Positions 6,172-13,436 of a DNA stretch of 23,864 nucleotides are shown piece by piece. The translations under genes and the position numbers were made by a program. The first letter of the stretch is position 1. Each line of letters begins with the position of its first letter. The notes beneath the pieces were generated by a model. It saw nothing but the letters and a program-made list of their open reading frames with translations. It ran no database searches and was not told the DNA's origin. This DNA is from a virus: IMG/VR virus record IMGVR_UViG_3300045999_006906, positions 1 to 23,864 of that record, one strand, 5' to 3'.

Positions 6172-8072
6172 AGCACAGACGTTTTGCGAAGGTTGCGCGT
6201 TCTGCGCTGCGTTGCGCTGATGTCCCCTTCAGTTACATATACTTTATTGCTCCATTGCCCGGCCTGCTGCGTTCCTCCGCCAAGGCTGCTGCTGTTCATG
6301 GAAGGCATGGGAAGGCTGCCACGGCTTGCGCTCATGCCTCCGCCGCCTTGCTGAACATTCCCGCTCTTCACAATCTTAATGGCACGCGCTGAACCAGTCA
6401 GAACAGCCGCTGATATTGCCGCGAATTTTGCAAGACCAGCAAGACCGCCTGTAACTTGGTTCATCGGGTCTTTTTCGCTTGTGGAAGTTCGTAGAGCGTT
6501 AGCAATGGCAACCCCTGTATCCGCTGCGATTTGAGCAAGTGCAAGGGCTTTTCCTGCCGCTGTTTCCTGCCCAATTATGTCGATGGCTGCTGTACTTGCC
6601 GCCATGAGGTCGGAATATACTTTTTCTTTGACGGTTTTCTTTGCCTCTTCAACTGCCTTTTCTTCCTCTGCTGCCTGTTTCAGGTTGGCAAGGCGCATTG
6701 CTTCAAGTTCCTTTTCCTGTTCGATAGTAGCATGCCCCGCATCGCGTTTAGCTTGGATTTCGTTTTGCAGTTCGCGCTTTCGGATTTCAAGCTGCGCCTT
6801 TGCGAACTCCTCCTGCGTTTTAGCTGCCTTCATTGCGGCAAGTTCTTCCTCATCGTATTTCGATTGGATGAAGGAAAGCTCATCCTGTGCTGCCTTTTCG
6901 CGCTGTGCCTTCAGCGTGTCCTGCTGTTTCTTTTGCGCGTCTTCCTGTTCCTTGTAATAGGTTGCACGAACCTTGTTAAGTTCAGCGTTTAGAAGCATTT
7001 GAATTTGAACTTCAGAATATCCTTTTTCTTTTAGGGTGCGGATTTCCTTTTCAAAGTTCAGTTGTGTAATGGCCAAACGGTTATCGAGCGTATCTTCATG
7101 AAGTTTCAGCATTGAAACATTGCGTTCTATGCTGTTCTGTTCTGCCTCGATACGTTTTTCTTCCGCTTCGCGTGCCAGTTCTTCGCGCTTTTTCCTGCGC
7201 TCTTCAGCTTTATCCTCTGCATCTTCCTGTTGTTCGATATTCTCTTTCTTTACGCGCGTTTTTTCCCGCTCGCGTTCCAATGTCATGAGGTGCTTAAGTT
7301 CTTCATATCGGTCGCGTTCTTCTTCAGTTAATGAACGTTGTTTCCAAACAAAATAAATTTGGTTCAGCTCTACGTTTAGACGCTTCATCCGGGCCTTAAA
7401 AATTTCCTCTTCAGTTGCGCCCTTTGCCTCCAATAATTCCAATTCACGCTCTAAGCCTTTAATGGCTTTTTTGTTCATCTCCTCAAGTGTTTTCCAATCG
7501 GTCAGGCCAAAGAATTTCCTAAACGCGCTGGTTACTTTATCCCAGTTTGCAGCAAGCATACCAACTGCCACCACTATTGCACCTACTCCGGTGGCAATGA
7601 GCGCACCGCGCAAAGTTCCTAAAGCGGGTATGACCTGCGTCATGATTGTGGTTTGCAGCCCGGCAAACATGAACTGCATATCCTTCAACCCTGAAATACC
7701 CTGCGCCAATGCCATCGCACCCTGAACGCGCACCATTGCCTTTTGCAAATCCTCACTTTCGCCGCCAAGCAAAGCCGCTGCACCTTGGGCCGCTGCAAAT
7801 CCGTTGGCCAGCGTTCCTGTGATGTTGGCTATCATTTGAAACTTGTCAGGATGAAGCCCTTTAATGGTGGCGTTTACATCCTCCATGCGGTCGCGGAGGT
7901 GTGCAACTTTTTGCGCTGCTGCAATGGTGCGTTTATCCGTTTCTCCGAAAGCCTCTGCCAGCCTTAACGCCTCCTGTTGCGCTTCGCGAATCTGCGCCTT
8001 GAACGATTTAACGGACTGGTCACCGCTTACGGAGGCTTGCACCTCAACTGGTTGTACTATCTTTTTTGCCAT
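6168..8072 (-). CDS. Tail tape measure protein
   Basis: 634 residues. The protein runs down the inside of the tail tube, sets tail length and is ejected ahead of the DNA. The order is an N-terminal helical region (1-90), a hydrophobic, Gly/Ala-rich segment at about 150-175 (ALIATGVGAIVVAVGMLA) that could cross or fuse with a membrane, a very long Glu/Lys/Gln-rich coiled coil from about 195 to 490, a second hydrophobic region at about 495-570 and a short beta-rich tail ending ATQRRTRNLRKTSVL. This arrangement is typical of tape measures. At about 1.5 angstroms per helical residue the tail would be near 95 nm if the rule holds. TAATG overlap joins it to the upstream gene. The tail chaperone is not adjacent. 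Confidence 0.85.
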   Translation of the reverse strand: MAKKIVQPVEVQASVSGDQSVKSFKAQIREAQQEALRLAEAFGETDKRTIAAAQKVAHLRDRMEDVNATIKGLHPDKFQMIANITGTLANGFAAAQGAAALLGGESEDLQKAMVRVQGAMALAQGISGLKDMQFMFAGLQTTIMTQVIPALGTLRGALIATGVGAIVVAVGMLAANWDKVTSAFRKFFGLTDWKTLEEMNKKAIKGLERELELLEAKGATEEEIFKARMKRLNVELNQIYFVWKQRSLTEEERDRYEELKHLMTLEREREKTRVKKENIEQQEDAEDKAEERRKKREELAREAEEKRIEAEQNSIERNVSMLKLHEDTLDNRLAITQLNFEKEIRTLKEKGYSEVQIQMLLNAELNKVRATYYKEQEDAQKKQQDTLKAQREKAAQDELSFIQSKYDEEELAAMKAAKTQEEFAKAQLEIRKRELQNEIQAKRDAGHATIEQEKELEAMRLANLKQAAEEEKAVEEAKKTVKEKVYSDLMAASTAAIDIIGQETAAGKALALAQIAADTGVAIANALRTSTSEKDPMNQVTGGLAGLAKFAAISAAVLTGSARAIKIVKSGNVQQGGGGMSASRGSLPMPSMNSSSLGGGTQQAGQWSNKVYVTEGDISATQRRTRNLRKTSVL

Positions 8073-10462
8073 TACTCTGCTATTGCTTTAAAAACCCATT
8101 CTTGGCCGCTCCACTCGATGACGGGCCGGAACTGGTCACCTTCGGCAGGTGTTCCGATGTCCTTGGTAGTCACGCCCGTGAACATGGAAACCCAATCTGT
8201 AAGGGTTGGTCGCAGCCCTCCATTGCTGGAAGTTTCGCCATTCCACCCAAACTGCCTCAGAGGCACATCCAATCCCCCGCGCAAGTCGGGCCACCTGTCG
8301 TTATTATCGTCCTTAGCATCGTAGCCGCCTCCTGTTTTGCCTGTCTGATGGGTGAAGACATTGGCCGTTTTTATCTTCAGAAACTCGCATTCGGTAACCT
8401 CCGCGCTGCCCACCTGGTAATCCTGGATTTTGTTCAGCCGGAAGTATTGCCCTTCGAAGAAGTAGAGGTCACGAAACGACCACTTCAGCCAATCGGCAGG
8501 GGTAATGTAAACGCGGGCCTTTACAATCTTGCTGTTCCTATCGGTGATTTCGGTCAGGTACTTGCGCCACTCCCTGTTGAATAGGTTGTTGTTCGGATAT
8601 TGGATTCCCTTTGGAAGGTTCACGTAATAGGGCATTCCAAAGTTCAAATCTTTAGTCGGTGTGAACGGGTGGTCAAGATGCCCAGCGTGAGGATAACCGC
8701 CCGTGATGATTTCAGGATTGACGAGCGAAGATTCAGCCACAGCATCGCACAGCCTCCATTGCAAGTTCGTCACCTTGCCGCTCCAATACAGGATACGAAG
8801 TTCCCCGTTTGCATTAGCGTCCTTTGGCATCGAGGCAACCACGAATTGCGCCCCTGCCTGATTGTATGGGGTGCTGGCAAAGGTCGTTTCTATCTTACGC
8901 TCGTTCTTGATGAAGTCGTTATCAATGATGATTCGCGCCTCCCCGTAACTCTTGCCCGTGGCCTTGTTATACTCTTCGCTGTCAAGGTCTTTACCCACAG
9001 CCATACTGAACACATAAGGGTTGCCGTCAAGTTCGCCCATTGGGATAATTTCCAATGGCTGCGAATAGTCAATCTTTGCTGTGAGGTCATGAATAACCGT
9101 ATCGCGGTAAAACGTGTCGCGTGGTGCGATGTATAGTTCACGGGTTCGGGTCGTTGGTTCGCAGTACAGATTGTCCATTATCAGCAGGTCGGAAAGAAAC
9201 TTGTCCTGTTGCCAATCGCCGCTCACGAACATGGAGTTGAAATCCACCAACAGCCCTACACCGTGGCCAGATTGCAGCGCGTCAATTTGGATATAGCTGT
9301 CGGTCTTGACCTTGAAGTTAAATCCAGAGGTGAACACTACAGGCGCACTTGTGCCAAGTTCATAAGCGGTGATGCCCGTAAGGCGTACTTGGATTTCATC
9401 GCCTAATAGCGCAAAAGCAGAGGCAATGTATGCCTCCTGTTGGATGGTCGCTCCTGATGAGGTAAATTGAAACGGCCCTGATTCAAAGCTGCAAATGGTG
9501 CGCTTACCTGCCAGCATGACAAATGTCGCCTTCCCGAAATCGTAAATGGTGTGGTCAATGCCAGTAATATCTAAATCCAGGCTGAGGCTAACTGCATACC
9601 TCACGCCCTGTTTAGGTGATGTGTATTTCCCCGTTGCCGTATCGTAATTGTTGCCAGCATCGTAATAACCACTACTGCTGTCATCGTTGAATACCAGCGT
9701 AGTTGGCGCGGTCACATAGGTCACATCGCTACTCCTCCGCGCCTTGGCGGCAAAGGTGGCAATGGTTGCCTCCGAAATTTGACCTAATTTCGGAAAAGGT
9801 ATTACCCGTGATTTGAACTCATCGGTATTGAAGAAACTATCTGCTGAGTAAGTGTACCCTGCGCTGGTAAATATCTTATCAACGATGACCTTTGTGAATA
9901 TGGCAGGCGTAAAATCTTCACAGCCCCATGCGTTGTATGGTTTATTTTCCCTTCCACGGTCAATCATCGGGTAAACGTAACCACCGCTGGCTGCTGTGTA
10001 GGCCCATGAGTTTTTAACCGCTGTTCGTGAAAGGTTGTGATTGAACTCTGAAAGGTCGATTTCGCTCAATTTCTTGTTCCTGATTTTGGCGAACAGGTCT
10101 GCAACCTCACCATGCACGCTCACCTCGTATTCAATCTGCCCCTTGCGAATAACGCTGATGTTCAGCAAGCGCACAAAGCCGCGCATCTGTTCTACTTCAT
10201 TAACCGTTACGAGGGCAGCCGCTTTCTTGTTCGGGTTGAAGTCTGGCGCGAACTGCGTTCCGTTGTTCAGCTGCTCCTGATTTACGTCAAAGATGTGGCC
10301 GAATAGCTTGTTATTTGCCGATGTACCCGGGATGCGAAAGGTCCGGGACCAATCGGATGAACGCTGCGAAGGTTCGCGGATGTCGGCTATCTCCCGCGTT
10401 ACTTGCAGGACTTCGTTTTCCGACAGGTCAACTTGCCTGCCTTCAATGAAAAGCCTCATCAT
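8072..10462 (-). CDS. Distal tail / baseplate-type structural protein
   Basis: 796 residues, beta-rich throughout, without signal peptide, catalytic motif or repeats. The N-terminus (MRLFIEGRQVDLSENEV, then REPSQRSSDWSRTFRIPGT) is a pattern I recall at the start of large tail proteins in Bacteroidota siphophages. A middle part carries aromatic-rich strands (YTYSADSFFNTDEF), and the C-terminus includes a short bundle of Gly/Asp loops. Position upstream of the tape measure and the size suggest a tail-tip or baseplate hub protein that contacts the host. An AGGAGG lies eight bases before ATG 10462, which overlaps the previous stop (ATGA); a second ATG follows at once. The exact role is inferred. 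Confidence 0.6.
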   Translation of the reverse strand: MMRLFIEGRQVDLSENEVLQVTREIADIREPSQRSSDWSRTFRIPGTSANNKLFGHIFDVNQEQLNNGTQFAPDFNPNKKAAALVTVNEVEQMRGFVRLLNISVIRKGQIEYEVSVHGEVADLFAKIRNKKLSEIDLSEFNHNLSRTAVKNSWAYTAASGGYVYPMIDRGRENKPYNAWGCEDFTPAIFTKVIVDKIFTSAGYTYSADSFFNTDEFKSRVIPFPKLGQISEATIATFAAKARRSSDVTYVTAPTTLVFNDDSSSGYYDAGNNYDTATGKYTSPKQGVRYAVSLSLDLDITGIDHTIYDFGKATFVMLAGKRTICSFESGPFQFTSSGATIQQEAYIASAFALLGDEIQVRLTGITAYELGTSAPVVFTSGFNFKVKTDSYIQIDALQSGHGVGLLVDFNSMFVSGDWQQDKFLSDLLIMDNLYCEPTTRTRELYIAPRDTFYRDTVIHDLTAKIDYSQPLEIIPMGELDGNPYVFSMAVGKDLDSEEYNKATGKSYGEARIIIDNDFIKNERKIETTFASTPYNQAGAQFVVASMPKDANANGELRILYWSGKVTNLQWRLCDAVAESSLVNPEIITGGYPHAGHLDHPFTPTKDLNFGMPYYVNLPKGIQYPNNNLFNREWRKYLTEITDRNSKIVKARVYITPADWLKWSFRDLYFFEGQYFRLNKIQDYQVGSAEVTECEFLKIKTANVFTHQTGKTGGGYDAKDDNNDRWPDLRGGLDVPLRQFGWNGETSSNGGLRPTLTDWVSMFTGVTTKDIGTPAEGDQFRPVIEWSGQEWVFKAIAE

Positions 10463-11649
10463 AGGCGTTGCCTCCTGTTCGTGAGTGCGCGTTGGATTGT
10501 AACGCTATACTGCACCAGCCCGTCGCGGTTGTACTTGCGCTCAAACTCCGTGGAGGTCACAGTAACCTTTTCAAGTGCGCTGAACGCCCCCATGTAAACG
10601 ACAGGGGAAAAGAGCAGCTGTTCGATGTACTCCGCCTCCGTGTCCGTGAGGAAGTCCGTATTCAGCGTCCATTGCTCGGTTAGCGTGGTGTTGTAGTTTG
10701 TCACTCCGCCCCGAGCGTTGGAATAGTTGTAGGCCCCGGTAGTGTAGCGGAAAGAATCCTGTTCAAAGGTTTTCTTTTCTCCGTTCAGGTTCCGCACCGT
10801 GCGTTTCCTGAAGGTGTATGAATCGAACCCGCCTAAAGTGTTAAGGAAGTGAAGCGTTACAGGGTCATATTTGCTGCACTCCTGCCACAGGTCGAACCGC
10901 ATGGTTTCTGATGCCTTCCCCGCATAGCCGGACGGGTAAGCCTGCACCGTGTAATAAGCCTCGTTTCCGGATGTGAACCCTATGCTGTTGAACGTGCAGT
11001 CAGCAGCAAGCAGCCGCGATTTGTAGTCCACGTAGGTAAAGGTCTTCTGCACCGTTTGCAGCAGCGTTCCCGCCGCGTTGTAACTCTTAAACTCAAACAC
11101 CTTGTTTGCAGTATCGTTCCCGAACAGCGCATGAACCGTGTGCGCCTCATCCGCCTGCACCTTGCGGTTGCGAACATTTGTGAGGAACTGCGCACCCGCT
11201 GTCCCGCCTGATGCGGTGAGGTAGTCCGCTTGTGCGTATCCGAGGAAGTCCTGAATCGGCAGGCAGGCATCCCATGAAAACTTGTTGTTGGTGCTTACTA
11301 CTCCCGTGGCTTCAGTCACAACCCCGCTGCCGTATTCGTAGCCGAACTTTGCCCGATAGGTAACGATGCGAGGCTGCCCGACTACCGCCGCCGCTGATGG
11401 TGGTTCAAAGTCGTTGCCAACGTAGGAAGCGATGATTTCGGTTATATCGAACACCGCCTCATTCTGGCTGCTGCCGTAGCGGATGGGTGCTTTTAGCTTC
11501 GCCTGTATCGTGCCGTCAATCTCAACCTCGCACAGGTAGCGGAAATTGCTTGCTCCGGTTATTGCCGTGTCCGTTTCGCGAACAACAAAGGTCAGCGGAT
11601 TAAAGGCGGGTGAGTAGTCTTGCGGCTGCTGCTGTATTGAGTAGGCCAT
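10459..11649 (-). CDS. Tail structural protein, first gene of the virion operon
   Basis: 396 residues, beta-rich and Thr/Tyr/Asn-rich, with no transmembrane segment or enzyme motif. The start (MAYSIQQQPQDYSPAFNPL, then FVVRETD) resembles a conserved tail/baseplate protein of Bacteroidota phages that precedes the large distal protein. The C-terminal part (EQWTLNTDFLTDTEAEYIEQLLFSPVVY) recalls an arm that could dock on the next tail component. It is the first gene after the terminator at 11710-11743, and copy A of the 35-bp repeat covers its start codon, so it probably opens the virion transcription unit. Function beyond virion structure is not shown. Confidence 0.55.
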   Translation of the reverse strand: MAYSIQQQPQDYSPAFNPLTFVVRETDTAITGASNFRYLCEVEIDGTIQAKLKAPIRYGSSQNEAVFDITEIIASYVGNDFEPPSAAAVVGQPRIVTYRAKFGYEYGSGVVTEATGVVSTNNKFSWDACLPIQDFLGYAQADYLTASGGTAGAQFLTNVRNRKVQADEAHTVHALFGNDTANKVFEFKSYNAAGTLLQTVQKTFTYVDYKSRLLAADCTFNSIGFTSGNEAYYTVQAYPSGYAGKASETMRFDLWQECSKYDPVTLHFLNTLGGFDSYTFRKRTVRNLNGEKKTFEQDSFRYTTGAYNYSNARGGVTNYNTTLTEQWTLNTDFLTDTEAEYIEQLLFSPVVYMGAFSALEKVTVTSTEFERKYNRDGLVQYSVTIQRALTNRRQRL

Positions 11650-11681
11650 TTCCTATAATGGGGAAAACGGCAATTTGTCTT
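11647..11681 (-). repeat. 35-bp leader repeat, copy A, at the first tail gene
   Basis: Partner of 5557-5591, with 29 of 35 bases identical and equal spacing to the start codon. Conserved blocks on the minus strand are AAGACAAAT and CCATTATAG, with AAATG at the 3' end. It lies between the terminator at 11710-11743 and the first virion gene, so a promoter must lie in or beside it. Confidence 0.75.
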
Positions 11682-11687
11682 ATCGTT

Positions 11688-11703
11688 TTCCTGACGTCAG
11701 GAA
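11688..11703. promoter_or_regulatory. 16-bp perfect palindrome, possible operator
   Basis: TTCCTGACGTCAGGAA is a perfect inverted repeat six bases upstream of copy A of the leader repeat. It has the size and symmetry of a dimeric repressor or activator site. No second copy was noticed in the window, and copy B of the repeat lacks it. It has no T-run and its arms leave no loop, so it is unlikely to be a terminator. Confidence 0.4.
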
Positions 11704-11709
11704 GGTGAT

Positions 11710-11743
11710 AAAAAAAGAGGGGCAGCCACCACAGCTACCCCTC
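11710..11743 (-). terminator. Intrinsic terminator before the virion operon
   Basis: On the minus strand GAGGGGTAGC pairs with GCTGCCCCTC over 10 bp (one T-G wobble) around a seven-base loop and is followed by TTTTTTT. It would end the transcript coming from the small-gene and tRNA-like region, separating it from the virion operon. Confidence 0.85.
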
Positions 11744-11777
11744 CCCGCGTATGAAAAAAACCAAACCAAAGGTTTTG

Positions 11778-11875
11778 CGGTCGGGGTGGGAATCGAACCC
11801 ACCATTAGCAATCTTAGGTACTCTCATGCTTCCTTACCCTGTTTCCTCCTCCAAGTGCGACAGGTTGTTCCGACC
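11778..11875 (-). tRNA. tRNA-like element A (non-canonical)
   Basis: The 3' part is a clean tRNA T-arm and acceptor: stem GTGGG, loop TTCGATT, stem CCCAC, then CCCGACC and a G. The 5' end GGTCGGA pairs with the acceptor at six of seven positions. The 66 bases between do not fold into normal D and anticodon arms by eye, and no anticodon can be assigned. CCA is not encoded. It may be a degenerate tRNA, a tRNA-like RNA, or a tRNA 3' fragment kept as an attachment core. The 35-residue ORF ends just before it. Confidence 0.4.
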
Positions 11876-11883
11876 AGTTGCCT

Positions 11884-11991
11884 TTATTTCTTACAACATA
11901 CTGAGCAACATCCTTCATTTCTGCGGTCATACCATTTACCACAACAGAACACCCAGATTTCATGATTAAATATAGCTGTTATTTTGATCAT
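11884..11991 (-). CDS. Cys-rich microprotein between the tRNA-like elements
   Basis: 35 residues starting MIKITAIFNHEIWVF and then carrying six Cys in three pairs (FCCGKW, GCCSV, CCKK), which suggests a small metal-binding knuckle. The ORF fills the gap between the two tRNA-like elements without touching either, which is the main support for it. The upstream sequence AAAAAT before ATG is A-rich. A second, 49-residue ORF in another frame (11814-11963) overlaps it and runs into tRNA-like element A; I regard that one as less likely. Confidence 0.4.
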   Translation of the reverse strand: MIKITAIFNHEIWVFCCGKWYDRRNEGCCSVCCKK

Positions 11992-12005
11992 ATTTTTATT
12001 GCTTG

Positions 12006-12097
12006 TGACCGGGGCAGGATTCGAACCTGCAAGCAAGCAGGCCGGGCGGTTGAAGACCTCCTCACACTCCTGCTTTGCGCCATGTGCGCACCCGGTC
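12006..12097 (-). tRNA. tRNA-like element B (non-canonical)
   Basis: Perfect seven-base acceptor (GACCGGG with CCCGGTC, then A) and a perfect T-arm (GCAGGTTCGAATCCTGC). The length of 92 fits a class II tRNA with a long variable arm, but the middle is not canonical: the D stem pairs poorly, one possible anticodon arm gives GAG (Leu) with a mismatched stem, and another gives TTC with C instead of T at position 33. A competing 7-bp pairing, AAGCAGG with CCTGCTT, spans the would-be anticodon region. CCA is not encoded. Confidence 0.45.
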
Positions 12098-12129
12098 ATG
12101 TTGCCGCCATATCCCTGACGGCTAGGCAA

Positions 12130-12333
12130 TCAATCTTCTTCGAATAAATCCAATCCTACTTCTTCGCCTTCGCGCTCCAGCAGCGTGAGTTCTTCAGGTC
12201 GCATGGCCATCTGGCCGTTCCCAAGGTGAACCCACACCAGCTGCTGCTTCACGTTCACTTTCGCCACCGTGCCGCGCATCCCGAATGTATCTTGAACAAG
12301 GTCGCGCGGTTGGTAATCTTCTGCCGCTCTCAT
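12130..12333 (-). CDS. Small hypothetical protein, beta-barrel-like
   Basis: 67 residues. The centre (DTFGMRGTVAKVNVKQQLVWVHLGNGQMAMRPEELTLLE) reads as a short SH3/KOW-like barrel: a turn, alternating strands and a closing PEEL motif, similar in style to small regulatory phage proteins. The C-terminus is acidic (EREGEEVGLDLFEED). ATG 12333 has a good Shine-Dalgarno (GGAGG) eight bases before it and overlaps the previous stop (ATGA). It is the last ordinary gene before the tRNA-like region. No function can be assigned. Confidence 0.7.
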   Translation of the reverse strand: MRAAEDYQPRDLVQDTFGMRGTVAKVNVKQQLVWVHLGNGQMAMRPEELTLLEREGEEVGLDLFEED

Positions 12334-12569
12334 GGTTTACCTCCGTAGGTTTCGTTGTAGTATTGGTCATTAGTCCCATCTAAGCTAAATGAAGAACTAC
12401 ACCCGCTGTCGCAATCAATAGTAGTACTAGCGTACCCATCTTGTCTGGCCGCTATTATCTGCTCTTTCTCCATTTGCAAGGCTTGTTCTAACCATTTTTT
12501 TTGCTCTCCAATTGGATAATTTGGGTCAACCATTAGGGTAAATAACCATTCTACTGCTGTCTGTGTCAT
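12330..12569 (-). CDS. Small conserved phage protein
   Basis: 79 residues. The pattern MTQTAVEWL, then EQALQMEKEQIIAARQDGY and a C-terminal DQYYNETYGG is one I recall from many Bacteroidota phages and prophages; the function is unknown to me. The first half is helical, and a central CDSGCSSS stretch is a Ser/Cys-rich linker. Both ends overlap neighbours by four bases (ATGA), placing it in one operon. Its base composition is more AT-rich than the genes to either side. Confidence 0.75.
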   Translation of the reverse strand: MTQTAVEWLFTLMVDPNYPIGEQKKWLEQALQMEKEQIIAARQDGYASTTIDCDSGCSSSFSLDGTNDQYYNETYGGKP

Positions 12570-12724
12570 GCCTTCCTGATGTTTACCGCCCTGCCTTCGT
12601 GAATTTCAAACGTCACCGCGCAATCACGCTTGAAAGGATGCTCAAGATTTGCTGCGATGTAGCTAAACCCTGCGCCCTCAGCGTATTGGATTTGGTCGCT
12701 TCCAGATAAATACCAGCCTCTCAT
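12566..12724 (-). CDS. 52-residue hypothetical protein
   Basis: A short ORF starting ATG AGA GGC TGG, product MRGWYLSGSDQIQYAEG and onward to VNIRKA. It contains Tyr and Cys residues but no known motif. It is supported by context: its start overlaps the stop of the 148-residue gene (ATGA at 12721-12724) and its stop overlaps the start of the 79-residue gene (ATGA at 12566-12569), and without it 150 bases would be empty inside a tightly packed operon. Codon use resembles the neighbours. Function unknown. Confidence 0.7.
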   Translation of the reverse strand: MRGWYLSGSDQIQYAEGAGFSYIAANLEHPFKRDCAVTFEIHEGRAVNIRKA

Positions 12725-13167
12725 AACCCCTTCAATGCTATAATTTCCGCGCCTGGTGTGTACGTCGCACCCTCTAACAATTCCCCGTCTTCGCTGACCA
12801 TTGCCGCGCCGAACTTTGCCGCTGCCTGCGCTGCCGCCTTTGCGCGTTCCTCAATGGATTGTAAGGTTGCCTTGGCTTCGTTCCACGCCTGCACGCCTTT
12901 GAAGTCCCAACGGCCCGCGCCTGACTTCTTTTCGATTGTCGCTCCAAAGTAGCTAAATGTTTTTTCGTGCCATTGGCCTGACTGCTCAATCGCGTAAGGC
13001 TTCACCTCGTCTTTGAGGCTGTCAAGCATTTTTGCAATGCGGTTCAGGGTGATGTAGGTCGCCAGCGCGTCAATGCTTCCCTCGCGCCATGCGTTGCCCA
13101 GTTCTTCAAGCCGCTCCATAACGGGCAGGCCGTGGGCGAAATGTTCAAGTTGTTCTGTGTTATTCAT
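12721..13167 (-). CDS. Hypothetical phage protein, helical
   Basis: 148 residues, largely helical. An N-terminal part (MNNTEQLEHFAHGLPVMERLEELG) is followed by a helix (DALATYITLNRIAKMLDSLKDEV), a central WHEKTFSYFGATIEKKSGAGRWDF segment with Gly turns, a long Ala/Lys-rich helix (about 95-125), and a short C-terminal stretch (GATYTPGAEIIALKGL). The shape, with a basic coiled helix before a conserved short tail, recalls small phage proteins of unknown role, some near recombination genes. Its start region carries one copy of the 21-bp repeat shared with the next gene upstream. Function not assigned. Confidence 0.7.
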   Translation of the reverse strand: MNNTEQLEHFAHGLPVMERLEELGNAWREGSIDALATYITLNRIAKMLDSLKDEVKPYAIEQSGQWHEKTFSYFGATIEKKSGAGRWDFKGVQAWNEAKATLQSIEERAKAAAQAAAKFGAAMVSEDGELLEGATYTPGAEIIALKGL

Positions 13168-13393
13168 GGTGTTATATGGTTTGATTTTCTGAAATATCGT
13201 CTTTGCAAAACAAGCCTATTACGGTCAAGTCATTTCTGCCAGCCACGATTTTTTCTAACTCATTGGCAACATCAATATCTCGAAGCGATGAGTACCCAAA
13301 CTCTACTAATGCTTTTGTTTTTAAGATTATGTATTGTGATTTTGCAACAATACGGCCATCTGATAGCCTTATTTCTGTGTTATTCATGGTGTT
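13153..13393. repeat. 21-bp exact direct repeats flanking a small gene
   Basis: Identical 21-base copies lie at 13153-13173 and 13373-13393, spaced 220 bases apart; the shared core reads TTATTCATGGTGTT on the plus strand. Each copy covers a start codon, so both downstream proteins begin MNNTE. The 71-residue gene lies between them. A related copy with two mismatches covers the DnaB start (19614-19634). Confidence 0.85.
13172..13387 (-). CDS. Small hypothetical protein flanked by direct repeats
   Basis: 71 residues from ATG 13387. The N-terminal TEIRLSDGRIVAKSQYIILK looks like two strands, followed by a mixed region (SLRDIDVANELEKIVAGRNDLTVIGLF) and an acidic tail. A longer reading starting at 13414 is possible but lies upstream of the promoter-like box, so I prefer 13387. 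It is flanked by exact 21-bp repeats and is AT-rich compared with its neighbours, which suggests a gained or loss-prone gene. A TATATTTG box ends seven bases before the start. Function unknown. Confidence 0.65.
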   Translation of the reverse strand: MNNTEIRLSDGRIVAKSQYIILKTKALVEFGYSSLRDIDVANELEKIVAGRNDLTVIGLFCKDDISENQTI

Positions 13394-13394
13394 G

Positions 13395-13402
13395 CAAATA
13401 TA
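13395..13402 (-). promoter_or_regulatory. Bacteroidota-type -7 box (TATATTTG)
   Basis: A perfect match to TAnnTTTG on the minus strand, in the 49-base gap after the glycosyltransferase gene. TTG occurs 21 bases upstream as a possible -33 element. The start codon of the 71-residue gene is seven bases downstream, so the message would be nearly leaderless. Confidence 0.55.
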
Positions 13403-13436
13403 GTGCTTCTCCACAATTCAAAGCAACTATGCACAA

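Noticed and set aside
6531-6992. Plus-strand Cys/Phe/Leu-rich ORFs over the tape measure
   Set aside because: These arise from the Lys/Glu codons of the opposite strand's coiled coil; they have no neighbours in frame.
11652-11660. Perfect TATAAT on the plus strand inside the 35-bp repeat
   Set aside because: No -35 element lies at a suitable distance, and it would transcribe away from the virion genes; treated as part of the repeat.
11814-11963. 49-residue minus-strand ORF near tRNA-like element A
   Set aside because: It overlaps the 35-residue ORF and enters the tRNA-like element, so it is less compatible with the layout, although it is not excluded.
11675-11965. Plus-strand ORFs with repeated GIEPTISNLRYS-like runs
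   Set aside because: Such translations are typical spurious products opposite tRNA-type sequence.
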